A stretch of DNA of 64,000 nt from Tetraselmis striata (taxonomy: Eukaryota; Chlorophyta; Chlorodendrophyceae; Chlorodendrales; Chlorodendraceae). Below, in pieces: positions 42,396 to 52,854 of the stretch (positions within the stretch are counted from its first letter, which is position 1; every line of letters starts with the position of its first letter). The translations under genes were made by a program, and so were the position numbers. Under the pieces are notes generated by a model that was not told where the DNA came from, did no database searches, and saw nothing but the letters and a program-made list of their open reading frames with translations. The DNA is taken from positions 244,717-308,716 of the forward strand of contig VCJN01002089.1 of the NCBI GenBank assembly GCA_006384855.1, written 5' to 3'.

Positions 42396-44576
42396 ATGTT
42401 CCCATCCGGATTCATGACTTATTACAATATGCTGCGCGAGGATGGTGACTATATCCAAAATATGATACTGGGTTTTCAATCCAGTGAGCCACGGAATACT
42501 ATAAGCAGCCTTCGCCAAGCAGGCGGTCTGATTCTTCCCTTCATGAATGCAGACCTGGCACCATACCAAGATATGGCACTGAACATATACTATAATCAAG
42601 GCTGGAATGCAGGCTTGGTGGACTACCTGGCTGACTTTGTCGGCAGATGGTCTAACAATATCATGGAACATAACCATATGACGCACAGGCCTGCAGGAGC
42701 AGAGGACCCCCAGCAGCGACTTTTGCTGCAAATACAATATATTGACACTGTGCTTACACTGGCTACACCAAAGCCAGCCAGCTCAGCCCTCATACTGTTT
42801 CCAGCAGCTTTTGTTTATCAGATCCCTATGCTGATATATTGCAAGACATTCCTGATGGCGCACAAGACTGGATCCAAACCAGAATGGGTCCTAGAGTATG
42901 TTAATCAGATGGCCCCTGCGCTTGAGGCGTGGCGGCAGAGATACAATAAGGAAGTACGTGAGCACTTCAAAAACTGTGCCAACACCTTCCCAAACATGTC
43001 TTATCCCAACAGACAGTTTGCAGGCCAATCGTTGGGCCTGCCGATATACTCTGCCATCAGAACTATAATGACCAAAGCAGCGCAGCAACGACACAATCCA
43101 AGTGTCCATGATATGGGTGCAGAACCTGTAGGTCATGATCCACACCTGCAACATGAACCATATGCTCGCCAACCGGACCATAGGGCAGACAAACGCCCAT
43201 CATATCCTCCAGCGGAAGAGACCAGGCGGAAGTCGCCTAGGCATGAACCCTCGCTGCCGATGAGTGAACAGCCTGCACCGCAACAACTATATGCAACTGT
43301 AGTTGCTAACCAGCCAACGCTGCAACTTAAACTGACCCCATTGGCAAGGCAGGAAAAGTTGCATGCCAATCACCATAGTACTATGTACCTGACTGAGGTC
43401 ATGCAGTTTTTGGACACAGTGGGCCCTACAGTAACAGCACATGTCTATGATTATATGTCAGAAAGATATGTGCTTGACTCCGTCAACAAACAGTCACAAT
43501 ACTATAATACATTGGAAGCAATGTTCGCTAAGAAGCGAGGAATCCGGGGGACTGCCTTTGCTGACTTTCAGCAGTTGGCTAAAAATATCATATGTTACAT
43601 TCAGAGCAAACACGGTACCCATGATCCGGAGGACGCGTCAGGAATCATGGAATATTGCCTGCAGACCATATCGTATAAACATTGTGACACGTTGGCCACA
43701 TTCTTTCGTTGGGTGCTGCAACTGCTGGGATACAGCAAGGCTCATGCCAGCACCCCACAATATTTTAAACAATATTTGATTGGAAAATTCCGAAACAATA
43801 CATCTCTGAAAATTGAGTTCCAGAGACAGCTCGGAGGTCAAACTATAGGCCAGCAAGGACTAACTGTAAAGGTCATTCAGCAGACAATTGATATCATAGA
43901 CTCCTGGAAAATCATAAAGCTGGGCGAGGCCCAATCACAATATACTAAGCAACAGAAACCATATCGGCAGGGACCACCTGCTTGGTCGCCAGCACATGGC
44001 CGCGGCGGTGGAGGGGGCTACAGAGCTCCGATGCAAAACTATACAAGCCGCGGTCGAGGTCGACGTGGTGGTGGTGGTGGTCGTTACTATAACCGGGATC
44101 GCCCCCGGCGTCAGGCGGACCCTTCAGGAATACCATACAACCAAGAATATCTCTGGATCCATCCAAATGGCAAGCCGGTCTGCTCATACTGCAGCGGCAG
44201 CGGTCATAATTTCCTGGCGTGCAGACAGAGGCGACAGGAGGCAGGAGATCCTGCCCAACCTTCAAAAAATAGGTATCTTCAACAGATGCTTGATCGCCAA
44301 ACAGCTTGGAAGCGTGACCATCCTAATGAAAACTGGGTGCGAGCATGCCAGAGGGCTTACGATAAACTGAGCGTGCATCTCGGCTTGAGGCCGGGCACGT
44401 CGGACCTGTTGAACATGCCGGTGTCTTGGGACATGCTCCCGCACCGTAATCCTGGCGGTGGTCGTGGTGGTCCGGGCGACCGCGGGCGCGGTCGTGGAGG
44501 TTGTCACCCTGGTGGACGAGGCGGCGGCGGAGACGCTGGCCGTGGACGGGGTGGCGCAGGTGGAAAGCAACTATAG
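42396..44576 (+). CDS. gag: E2 Gag polyprotein
   Basis: A 726-residue open frame from ATG 42396 to TAG. The N-terminal two-thirds is the capsid-like part (LRQAGGLILP...; IQYIDTVLTLATPKPAS; FRWVLQLLGYSKAHASTPQY). About residues 530-570 are an RGG-rich stretch (SRGRGRRGGGGGRYYNRDR). Next comes a CCHC zinc knuckle, CSYCSGSGHNFLAC (C-x2-C-x4-H-x4-C, about residues 595-608), then a second Gly/Arg-rich tail to the stop. The domain order matches Ty3/gypsy Gag, and the length is large for the family. This is the only fully intact retroelement gene in the window and contains no internal stop codon. Confidence 0.9.
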   Translation: MFPSGFMTYYNMLREDGDYIQNMILGFQSSEPRNTISSLRQAGGLILPFMNADLAPYQDMALNIYYNQGWNAGLVDYLADFVGRWSNNIMEHNHMTHRPAGAEDPQQRLLLQIQYIDTVLTLATPKPASSALILFPAAFVYQIPMLIYCKTFLMAHKTGSKPEWVLEYVNQMAPALEAWRQRYNKEVREHFKNCANTFPNMSYPNRQFAGQSLGLPIYSAIRTIMTKAAQQRHNPSVHDMGAEPVGHDPHLQHEPYARQPDHRADKRPSYPPAEETRRKSPRHEPSLPMSEQPAPQQLYATVVANQPTLQLKLTPLARQEKLHANHHSTMYLTEVMQFLDTVGPTVTAHVYDYMSERYVLDSVNKQSQYYNTLEAMFAKKRGIRGTAFADFQQLAKNIICYIQSKHGTHDPEDASGIMEYCLQTISYKHCDTLATFFRWVLQLLGYSKAHASTPQYFKQYLIGKFRNNTSLKIEFQRQLGGQTIGQQGLTVKVIQQTIDIIDSWKIIKLGEAQSQYTKQQKPYRQGPPAWSPAHGRGGGGGYRAPMQNYTSRGRGRRGGGGGRYYNRDRPRRQADPSGIPYNQEYLWIHPNGKPVCSYCSGSGHNFLACRQRRQEAGDPAQPSKNRYLQQMLDRQTAWKRDHPNENWVRACQRAYDKLSVHLGLRPGTSDLLNMPVSWDMLPHRNPGGGRGGPGDRGRGRGGCHPGGRGGGGDAGRGRGGAGGKQL

Positions 44577-44842
44577 ATTACTGTAAAACTGTAATCCACA
44601 CAAGTGTGGAAAATCCCTTCGTCCGCAGCACACTGAAACATAAAAGAATATAAAAGCTGAGGCATCAGCCCAGCGCAACTGCAAACAAACTGCAGTATAA
44701 ATAGTATTGACACATAGTAATAACCTGCATGAATTCACTTTGTAAATATCTGTTATACACTGTGTCGATACATACCAGTCTCCTTACCTTATGATTAAAT
44801 GTTGCCATACAATGCATAAGCTGAACGTAGTAATGTATTGTT

Positions 44843-45043
44843 TTGGCAACAGCTTTGATTTGCGGTGATTTGGATGTGGCCGCTCAAGTTGATCTGTGCC
44901 AGGGGACGCTCTGGAGTGAGCCTGAGCGTGGGCCTGCCCCTGTCGTTTATGGCAGGATCGCCAACAATCAAAGTTCATCACAGTCGGCCGACGAACACAT
45001 CCTCCCATCATATTGCTTTGAGCCATCTGTAACACAACGATAA
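44843..45043 (+). CDS. Small conserved ORF between gag and pol
   Basis: The frame reads CGDLDVAAQVDLCQGTLWSE and then ANNQSSSQSADEHI. E1 has the same peptide at about 11840-11950 (DLCQGTLWSDPERE ... NNQSSSKSADEHI). Many differences between E1 and E2 fall at third codon positions, which suggests the stretch was under protein-level constraint. No ATG is in frame near the start, so it may be reached by splicing or frameshifting, or form the beginning of Pol. Function unknown. Confidence 0.45.
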   Translation: MATALICGDLDVAAQVDLCQGTLWSEPERGPAPVVYGRIANNQSSSQSADEHILPSYCFEPSVTQR

Positions 45044-45080
45044 GAATATAACATCACTATAAGGACAATAACTGAAAATA

Positions 45081-46264
45081 TTGGCTCAAAGCTACTGTGT
45101 CTCACGACACCACTATGATATGACCATGACAACAATACCAAGAGTAGGTATTGTGGAGGATGTGCGACCACTGCGTTCGAAACGTAGGGTCGATGACACT
45201 CGGGAACCCCCTGTTGTGCATCATATACTAGAGACTCACAAGCGCATAAGGCGCAAACACAATAAACACTGTACTACTGGTCAAAAAGGCAGCTCATCAA
45301 AAGCGCCGCAAGCTGAACCAGTTGAAAAATTACTATATCAACAAAAACAATCCAACCACGGTGGATAATGCTATACAAACGCACACTATTGAGTGCCGTG
45401 ATATGCAGACTCAAATCGATGGGCTCATATCTGACTATAATGACCAGGGCAATGACCCCTAATAAGCCTCATGATAACGACGCAACAGTATCAACTCAAA
45501 ATGATAATTACCCATCATTCAATCAGAATGCTTGGGAGGAACTGAATATGATATGGGGGCCATTCACCCTTGATGGGGGGGCAACAGCTGAAACCACAAA
45601 AGTGCTTGATAGTTATTGCTCCCCGACTAACTCTTTTTTTGATGCTGATATCACTAACCATCATGTGTGGCTGAACCCACCATTTGAGAAAATATCCGAC
45701 TTTATTGCCTGCTTCGAAAGGAAGCGCAGGCTGAATCCTTACAATATCTCAGCGGTGATTGCAATTTCCAAATGGAAAAACAATAACAACATAAAACATA
45801 TTCTGAAAACATGCCGTAAAATCCATCATTACCCTCAGGGTGCATACCTTTACGATATTCCTGATTCTAACAACCATAATGAGCGGATACCAATGGGTCC
45901 GACTCCATTCGCAGTCGATGTTTATCTGGCTGACCATACCATAGAAGAAAGAATGCGTGACAAAGCGCAGAACATAAAATCACAATATCCAATCCCAACT
46001 GCAAACTTTACTTCTCAGACTGTTGAGACACATCTGTTGAAGGCAAAGGCCAAAATCACAATAAATAATGATATCCTGTCCGATCAGGTTGACATACTGA
46101 TTGACAGTGCTGCCCAAAGAGAATTCATCTCATGGGATATTGTACAAAAATATAATATGCCAGTGAAATTGTTGGATCAGGCGATCAAAATACAAATGGC
46201 AGATGGAATAACATATAAGATCTCTCGACACTATGTTACTGTAACGCTTCAATTTGTATTTTGA
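45081..46264 (+). pseudogene. pol: E2 Pol N-terminus: Dam-like domain and aspartic protease
   Basis: The region opens with VEDVRPLRSKRRVDDT (45150), shared with E1. After a frame change, ATG 45368 leads to AWEELNMIWGPFTLDGG, LDSYCSPTNSFFDADI, HHVWLNPPFEKI and SAVIAISKWKNN (about 45530-45790). FTLD, the CSP motif and NPPF together are the layout of phage-type Dam N6-adenine methyltransferases. The protease follows with ILIDSAAQREFIS (DSAA instead of DSGA). The frame stops at 46264 (FVF then TGA) because of a short insertion or frameshift, and protease-linker sequence continues to about 46670. Whether the Dam-like domain methylates DNA or only binds it is unknown. Confidence 0.75.
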
Positions 46265-46912
46265 TTGAAATGGCAGGTTATATATACTACGGAGGCTAGT
46301 TTTGTTTGCCTCCCCAGCAACAATAACTGGGATGTCATACTTGGCATTCCATGGCTAAGAAATAATGACCCGGACATCCATTGGGATGATGGCACCATAC
46401 ACTAGAGACAGACGGATGCTACGCTGTTTGCCTGTGAGATCGAACCCAGACCAGCAGTGGTGAGCATCTTGTCAGCAAATCAGATGGCTAAGCTGCTACA
46501 TATCTCTGCTGAACCAATCAAAAGTGCAGAGGCAGCATCATTTTTCATAGCCACTCTGAAGGAAGACTTTATTGAAACGCAGACATCGCAGACAAAATCG
46601 GATGATCTGCAGATACAAACTGATTTTGGCCAACCATATGACAAAAAAATATTGAAAATCATCAAATAATATGGTCACAATAAAAGTACTTTAACTGACC
46701 TGCCACCGAGCAGAGGCAAATTTGATCACAATATTCCAACCATACCTGATGCTAACCCGCCAAAGGGGCATATTTATAAAATGTCTCCGGCGGAGCTCAC
46801 CGAGCTGAAAAAGCAGCTGGCGCAATATTTGGAGAAGAACTGTATCCGACCCAGTTATTAACCATTTGCAGCCCCAGTACTGTTTGCCAGAAAATCAGAT
46901 GGCACTCTCCGG
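46265..46912 (+). pseudogene. pol: E2 protease C-terminus and linker, broken
   Basis: This aligns with E1 13180-13800: SNNNWDVILGIPWL, then a TAG at about 46405 where E1 has GAG, then SILSANQMAKLLHIS and, after TAA 46669, SPAELTELKKQLAQYLEKN. Another TAA at about 46858 replaces the TCA of E1. These stops show that E2 pol has decayed, independently of E1. Confidence 0.75.
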
Positions 46913-47620
46913 ATGTGCATTGACTATAGATCCCTGAATAAAATGACATTGGGCACGCAATACCCTTTGCCCAGAATAGATACTATATTGGACCGTACTG
47001 CCAGTGGCACATGCTGGACTTGTCTTGACTTGCCCAAAGCATATCATCAGATCCGCGTGAAAGAGGAAGATGTCTATAAGACATCCTTCATAACCCAACT
47101 TGGTCAGTTTGAGATGCGAGTCTTGCCATTCGGCCTGAAAACAGCGCCAGGCGGATTCCAATCATACATTAACGCGGTGTTCAACGGTACTGCTGATGAT
47201 ACTCATCAGGATGCAAATATCCTTGATGACTTTGTGATTTGCTATCTGGACGATATTATCATATTCAGTGACACACCGGAGCAACATAATCAACATATTG
47301 ATCTGGTACTTGCGAGACTGCGCAAACACCATTTGTACCTGAACCCCCAAAAATCACAGTGGGGTAAGAAACAAATTATATATCTGGGTCACCGTATAAC
47401 AGAAAAAGGTAAATTCCCAGACCCTGACAAAATACAAGCGGTCTCAGAATGGCCGGTACCAAAATCCGTCACAGATGTGAGAGCCTTCCTAGGCTTTGTA
47501 GGATATTATCGATCATTTATTGAGGACCTTGCTGCCATAGCAAAGCCCCTATTTGATCTTACCAAAAAAGCATACTCCCGGCATGGACTACTGTACACCA
47601 ACAATATTTTGATCGCTTAA
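46913..47620 (+). CDS. pol: E2 reverse transcriptase
   Basis: An open frame of 235 codons beginning MCIDYRSLNKMT holds all catalytic motifs: DLPKAYHQIRVKEED, FGLKTAPGGFQS, the YLDD box (VICYLDDIIIFSD), HHLYLNPQKSQWG and FLGFVGYYRSFIED. It ends at TAA just before RNase H. The start is internal to Pol and not a true initiation site. It is intact over the palm and thumb but isolated from the rest of Pol by stops, so it probably cannot be made correctly. Confidence 0.9.
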   Translation: MCIDYRSLNKMTLGTQYPLPRIDTILDRTASGTCWTCLDLPKAYHQIRVKEEDVYKTSFITQLGQFEMRVLPFGLKTAPGGFQSYINAVFNGTADDTHQDANILDDFVICYLDDIIIFSDTPEQHNQHIDLVLARLRKHHLYLNPQKSQWGKKQIIYLGHRITEKGKFPDPDKIQAVSEWPVPKSVTDVRAFLGFVGYYRSFIEDLAAIAKPLFDLTKKAYSRHGLLYTNNILIA

Positions 47621-47639
47621 AATATAAGATGCCCCACAT

Positions 47640-47800
47640 GCCCCAATTTTAATGAACCCTATCACTGGCCCGGACGCTGAGTTCGTGGTCACCACCGATG
47701 CCAGCAAATATGCTGTAGGGGCAGTGCTCATGCAGAAAGACCCGAATGCCGGACAGCTGCGTCCTGTGGCGGACCAGGGAGAAATTACCCCCTGGAGTAC
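47640..47800 (+). pseudogene. pol: E2 RNase H fragment
   Basis: Only the first part of RNase H is left: FVVTTDASKYAVGAVLMQK, then NAGQLRPVA. The Glu and second Asp blocks present in E1 (14700-14820) are gone, and the sequence passes directly into the segment preceding the integrase. An internal deletion of roughly 0.5 kb is implied. Confidence 0.8.
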
Positions 47801-48446
47801 GATATGATTACCATACTGAACTATACATGATAGCTGACAAAATATATATTCCTGCGGATGATGAACTCAAAAAGAGCATCATCAAAGAACATCACGATAT
47901 TAAGACGGCTGGCCATAACGGTATACTCAGGACAGAGAACCTGATCAAAATAAATTTTTGCTGGCCGCACATGCACCAAAACATAAAAACATATATCCGA
48001 AACTGTAAAGTATGCAAGCTGACAAAACAGCATACGCAGGCCCCAGCAGCGGCTTTACAGCCACTGCCAACACCAACCGTACCGTGGGAATATTTTAGTC
48101 TTGACTTTATCACAAATTTGCCATCGGTTGATGGTTATGACTGTATTGCCACTTTTGTGGATTTGTTCACAAAGCAAGCACACTTTATACCATGCCAGAA
48201 AGCCATCTCGGCTCCTGAACTGGCACAACTGTACATAAAAAATATATACAAACTCCACGGTCTCAGTACCTGTATGATAGGAGACAGAGATGTCAAGTAC
48301 ACATCATCATACTTCCAAGAACTGTTCAAACAGCTTGGCACAACCTTAAACTCAGTACTGCATACCATCCACAGACTGATGGTCATACTGAAATATTGAA
48401 TAAGATAATTGAGCAGTTGCTCCGAGCATTCTGCTACAATAACCAG
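47775..48446 (+). pseudogene. pol: E2 integrase core, first part
   Basis: The zinc-binding head reads HHDIKTAGHNGILRTENLI then CKVCKLTK (HHCC). The catalytic core follows with SLDFITNLPSVDGYD (first Asp) and GDRDVKYTS (second Asp). A single-base shift near 48360 moves the Glu helix (YHPQTDGHTEILNKIIEQLL) into another frame, after which a TGA appears at 48399. The MITE at 48447 then interrupts the gene. Confidence 0.88.
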
Positions 48447-48718
48447 TGTGGCAATTATACGAGTATGATATACTAAGCTCCGAAACCAGTGCGACAGGCT
48501 CAGCCGGATAGGAGACTCAAAGACAAACAAAGGTGGTGTGCAGTGGTGGTGCAAAGGCGAGAGGCTACAGTGTTTTGAGAATACAACAATAATTGGTTAA
48601 CACAACGCTTACCACGTGGCAGCATTATACAGTACATATACTCGTAGTCTCAGGTACACATTGTACTAGTACACACAGGTACTAACTCGTAGTATATCAT
48701 ACTCGTATAATTGCCACA
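48447..48718. mobile_element. 272-bp MITE inside E2 integrase
   Basis: The ends are perfect 29-bp inverted repeats starting TGTGGCAATTATACGAG (48447-48475 and 48690-48718). CCAG is present on both sides (48443-48446, 48719-48722) as a likely 4-bp target duplication. Removing the insert and one CCAG rejoins the integrase frame smoothly. The interior (about 48515-48605: GACTCAAAGACAAACAAAGG...) recurs at 63905-64000. No coding capacity. Confidence 0.9.
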
Positions 48719-48979
48719 CCAGCAGGATTGGCTGAACTACCTATCCCTTGCTGAGTTCAATTACAATAACACAGAATCGTCGACAACAAAAGTTACTCCA
48801 TTCCAGGCAATATATGGCTTCCATCCTCGGTTGCCAATAGATAGTGTGAACCCCAAAACTGGAGTGAGAGTAGATACTACCATAGACATTCTGTCGAAGA
48901 TACAAGATATACACAATTTGGTGCATGAAAATATTATAATTGCCAAAGAATACCAAAGCCACTATTATGATAAAAACAA
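48719..48979 (+). pseudogene. pol: E2 integrase core, second part
   Basis: Continues after the MITE: DWLNYLSLAEFNYNNTESST, PFQAIYGFHPRLP and HENIIIAKEYQSHYYDKNN, the conserved end of the integrase core. It is cut at 48979 by the foldback/Mutator-like insertion. Confidence 0.88.
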
Positions 48980-49009
48980 CAGAAAGGCCAAAACGCGAGC
49001 AAAAATGTA

Positions 49010-49570
49010 ATGTACCACGAGGTCCTAGTTTTGCTGTTGTTTTTCGAGCCAAAGCACGTTGCCCGATTAGGGTTTCCTGTTCTGCCTCTATGTACTATTT
49101 TCACCGCCGATTGTGCGGAAATATGGGGCACGAAGATGTGCACGACGGCTGCCGTAACGAACTGTCTACAACCACCTCTCCCTCGGCACCCACCCACACT
49201 CCTCGGCACGCCACTCAGTCAGTGGTCACCCCTGCTAGCCGTGCTAGCCGTCGGAGTGAAGCGCGGGCCACTAGACACCCTTATGACCGAGCCGTACCTA
49301 CGACGGTCCTTGCGCAATGTCGCTTGGGGGGGTTAAGTCACCGGATTTCAGGGCCGATGAAGGACCCCCCAGACGCTCGGCGGCGGCGGAGGCCTACGCA
49401 GGCCGAAGGCACGGCTCCTACCCCAGTACCATAGTCAAAGCCAGCCGAACCGACGTGGCGATCATTGCGGCGGGTGCTGCGGCAGCCGCCCGCTTCGTAC
49501 CGTCCTTAATTGGGTTTCATGCGGAGCCGGATGCGGATATATCGGGTACAGCTCGGCGCCCGTCTGGCTG
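49010..49570 (+). other. ORF-rich end of the foldback element, no family
   Basis: Several overlapping open frames of 80-160 codons occur here on the plus strand, with compositions (Arg/Pro/Ala-rich) typical of GC-rich noncoding sequence. No transposase motif was seen. Possibly a remnant of a captured gene. Confidence 0.25.
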
Positions 49571-50229
49571 ACAGTCGTGGCGGAGGCAACGTCTACGGGT
49601 AGGCTACGTTCTGACCGCAACCTCACTACAATCTCGGGGCGCATTACCGGCAGATTGCTATTTGCGTTGTTGCTGCCAGTAGGTTTACGCTACGGTTGAC
49701 GGCGCCGAGGCTAGTGCGTGAACGGCGGCGGGCAATCCCACGCGCGTTCAGCCGTGGCGCCGTCGCCGGCGGTTATCTAGCAGTGGCTAGGACCGGGATA
49801 TACGCGGGTACCCGTATCTGCCAGGGACGGCAAGCCGAAGGGAAAATAGTGTGCATTGACCAGGGCAGATTTAATTCTTTCAGCCGCCTAGATCGTGCGC
49901 GAGCCCTGTCGCGACTCGTCGATTGTTGGCGGGTGTAGCGCGCAAATCTAGTTGGCCCAGTACCGGTACTGGTACCGACTGCTCTACAATCTCCCCGGTA
50001 CTAGTCACTACAATCTTGGGGCGCGGCACCGGCAGACTTGCGAGATTGCTAGTATTCCAAGTAATACTACGCCACGATTGCTGGCGCCACGAGGTGAGCG
50101 GGTGTAGGGTGCATAATTGAGATGAGATATGCAGGTAGGCTACGATCTGACTACAATAGCCAGTAAGGATCTCGAACGATCGAGTAATACAATTTGACTA
50201 CGGTAGCGACTACTGGTAGCGAGTAAGGA

Positions 50230-51740
50230 ATGTTGCGTTAGGCATGCGGTAACTGCCCACCTGGCTGAAACACTTTCCTTGTGTGGGGTATTTGTTGCAT
50301 ACTTGTATGACAACAGCGCATAGGGTTGACGGGAAAGTACGACTGCTAGCGAGGTGCTCTCCCGAGAACTTCACCATGGCTTACTGAAAGCCCTAGATTG
50401 TTGCGCGCCACGCCGCAGATTGTTGCCTCAGGCATGTTTTAAATCCGCACACGGCTGCGAAACCTTACAGTACCCGGAGAATGCGACATATAGAAGTATT
50501 ATGCATGCGCATGGGCTCAGCGACACGACATAGGTAGAGGGTTACACCCCGAGGAACATCGAATCATATTCGTGACGGCGAGCCCTAGATTGCCGCATAT
50601 TGTTGCCTTCGGCAGGCAGGAACGGCCTACCTGGCCGAGACACTTTCCTTGTCCGGGGTATTTGTTGCATACCTGCACGACAAAAGCGCAGACGCTTGAC
50701 GAGAATGTACGATTGCCAGCGAGGTGCTCGCCTGAGAACTTCACTTTGGCTTACGTAAAGCCCCAGATTGTTGCGCCCCGCCGCAGATTGTTGCCTTAGG
50801 CATGTTTCAAATCCATGCACGAAGGCTTACATTACCCGGATAATGCGGCATATAGAAGTATTATGCATGCGCATGGGCTCGGCGACAAGACGCAGGTGCA
50901 TAGTTACATCCCCAGGTACATCAGATTCGCGACGGCGGGCCCTAGATTGCTGCGCTGCGCCGCAGATTGTTGCCTTCGGCAGGCGGTAAATGCCTACATG
51001 GCTGAGACACTTTCCTTGTGTTGTTAATGTCGCATATTTGTATGACAAAGCGCATATTTTGAAGGCTTGACGAGATTGTATGATTGCTAGCGAGGTGCGT
51101 ACCGTAGAACTTCCCTTTGACTTACGAAAGCTCTAGATTGTTGCGCCCCACCGCAGATTGTTGCCTTAGGCATGTTTTAAATAAATACACAGCTGCGAAG
51201 CCTTACAGTACCCGGATAATGTGGCATATAGAAGTATTATGCATGTGTATGGGATCAACAACAAGACTGAGGTAGATAGCCACACCCCCAGGTACATCAT
51301 ATTCGCGACGGTGAGCCCTAGATTGCTGCGCTGCGCCGCAGATTGTTGCCTTCGGCAGGCAGGAACGGCCTACCTGGCTGAGACACTTTCCTTGTCCGGG
51401 GTATTTGTTGCATACCTGCACGACAAAAGCGCAGACGCTTGACGAGAATGTACGATTGCTAGCGAGGTTCTCGCCTGAGAACTTCACTTTGGCTTACGTA
51501 AAGCCCCAGATTGTTGCGCCCCGCCGCAGATTGTTGCCTTAGGCATGTTTTAAATCCATGCACGAATGCTTACATTACCCGGATAATGCGGCATGTAGAA
51601 GTATTATGCATGCGCATGGGCTCGGCGACAAGACGCAGGTGCATAGTTACATCCCCAGGTACATCAGATTCGCGACGGCGAGCCCTAGATTGCTGCGCTG
51701 CGCCGCAGATTGTTGCCTTCGGCACAGCATGCCGGAACGG
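50230..51740. repeat. About 367-bp tandem repeat inside the foldback element
   Basis: The block CCTAGATTGCTGCGCTGCGC ... CTGAGACACTTTCCTTG ... CAGATTGTTGCCTTAGGCATG recurs with starts at about 50584, 50941, 51317 and 51684 (spacings 357, 376 and 367). An earlier diverged copy begins near 50230. The units do not encode a continuous protein. Confidence 0.85.
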
Positions 51741-52278
51741 CCTAATTTTGGGGTGCGGTACCGACAGCAGTTTGCTATTTGTGATGTTAAGTATAATGCT
51801 AAGATTGACGGCACCACGGCTGTGTGAGTAGCAGCGGTTGGCACTCCCGCGCGCGTGCATACAACCATGGCGCCTTCAATCGTAGCGTTATACCACTGGC
51901 AGCATCGCAAATAGCAATCATCTCCCGGTACCGCGCCCGGATTTTGGAGTCTGATTGTAGCCATCCCGTATATCGCAGACCGTGTATTTGCACGCTACAC
52001 CCACTCCCCTCGTGGCGCCATCAATCGTAGCGTAGTAGTAAATGTTAATTTGCACGCTACACCCACTCCCCTCGTGGCGCCATCAATCGTGGCGTTGTAG
52101 TAATTGTTAAGAGAACTAGCAATCTCGCATTAGTCTACCGGTACCGGCCCCCCAAGATTGTAGTGAGCTTGCGGATTAGGCGGATTAGGCGGATTAGGGC
52201 TCAAAAACAGAGCCAAAACCCGAGCATCGTGATACAATACCTTTTTGCTCGCGTTTTGGCCCCCTCCCATAAAAACAA

Positions 52279-52854
52279 TAAGCAACCGATCACATTTCAA
52301 ATCGGTGATAAAATAATGATAAAAACAGACGATATGATTTTACGCGGACAAAAATGTCCCAAGCTCAAACAACGATATGTAGGACCTTCTGAGGTCATCG
52401 AACAGGTGAATCCTCAGGCCTACATAATACAGTTACCACATGAGCTTGAGTACCACCCAGTATTTCATGTCTCTAAAGTGGCACTCTGGAATACCATATC
52501 TGCGCAAACAGACATACCTGATGCCTTGATTGGCAGACAGACGCGCAGAATTTGATGACCCAGCCAATCATTGCGGACATCACTGACTGTAAATTGGCAC
52601 TATATCCCAGACTATATATATGCAAAGGGCAAAGCCTTGCTGTTCAAAGTAAGGTTCCATGATTTTCCAGCAACTGGAGATGACTGGATGCCCTATGAAA
52701 CGATGCGGTATTCATCGCTGATGCAGCATTATACGCTGTCAGAACGTTACAAACATATCTCGACCTCACCAGCATACCTTGCTGCTAAGGCGAGCCACCC
52801 TCAAAGGTTTCCACCGTGAATCTGCTGGCTCAGATTCATTAGAGCGGGGTGGAA
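52279..52854 (+). pseudogene. pol: E2 integrase C-terminus and chromo-like tail
   Basis: Resumes the integrase with QPITFQIGDKIMIKTDDM, YVGPSEVIEQVNPQAYIIQL (the GPY/F module) and HPVFHVSKVALW. A frameshift near 52555 leads to HYIPDYIYAKGKALLFKVRF and DWMPYETM, which has the spacing of a chromodomain (aromatic, then W then E) used by some gypsy elements for targeting. It ends at TGA 52817-52819, followed by the polypurine tract. Confidence 0.8.

Larger units (their letters stand above)
48980..52268. mobile_element. 3.3-kb foldback or Mutator-like element inside E2 integrase
   Basis: ATAAAAACAA occurs on both sides (48970-48979, 52269-52278). Removing the insert with one copy restores the integrase reading frame exactly, so the boundaries and the 10-bp duplication are well supported. 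Near each end is the inverted pair GGCCAAAACGCGAGCAAAAA (48986) and its complement (ends 52261). More inverted material lies further in (for example around 49600-50100 against 51760-52150). A 9-11-bp duplication and long structured ends suggest a Mutator-type element. The interior has a tandem array (50230-51740) and no recognisable transposase. Confidence 0.85.

Noticed and set aside
44577..44640. Readthrough of the gag TAG into pol
   Set aside because: The frame after the stop ends within about 20 codons and does not lead to Pol.
50230..51740. CRISPR-like or other regularly spaced array
   Set aside because: Whole units of about 367 bp are repeated with no short repeat and unique spacer pattern, and the context is eukaryotic.
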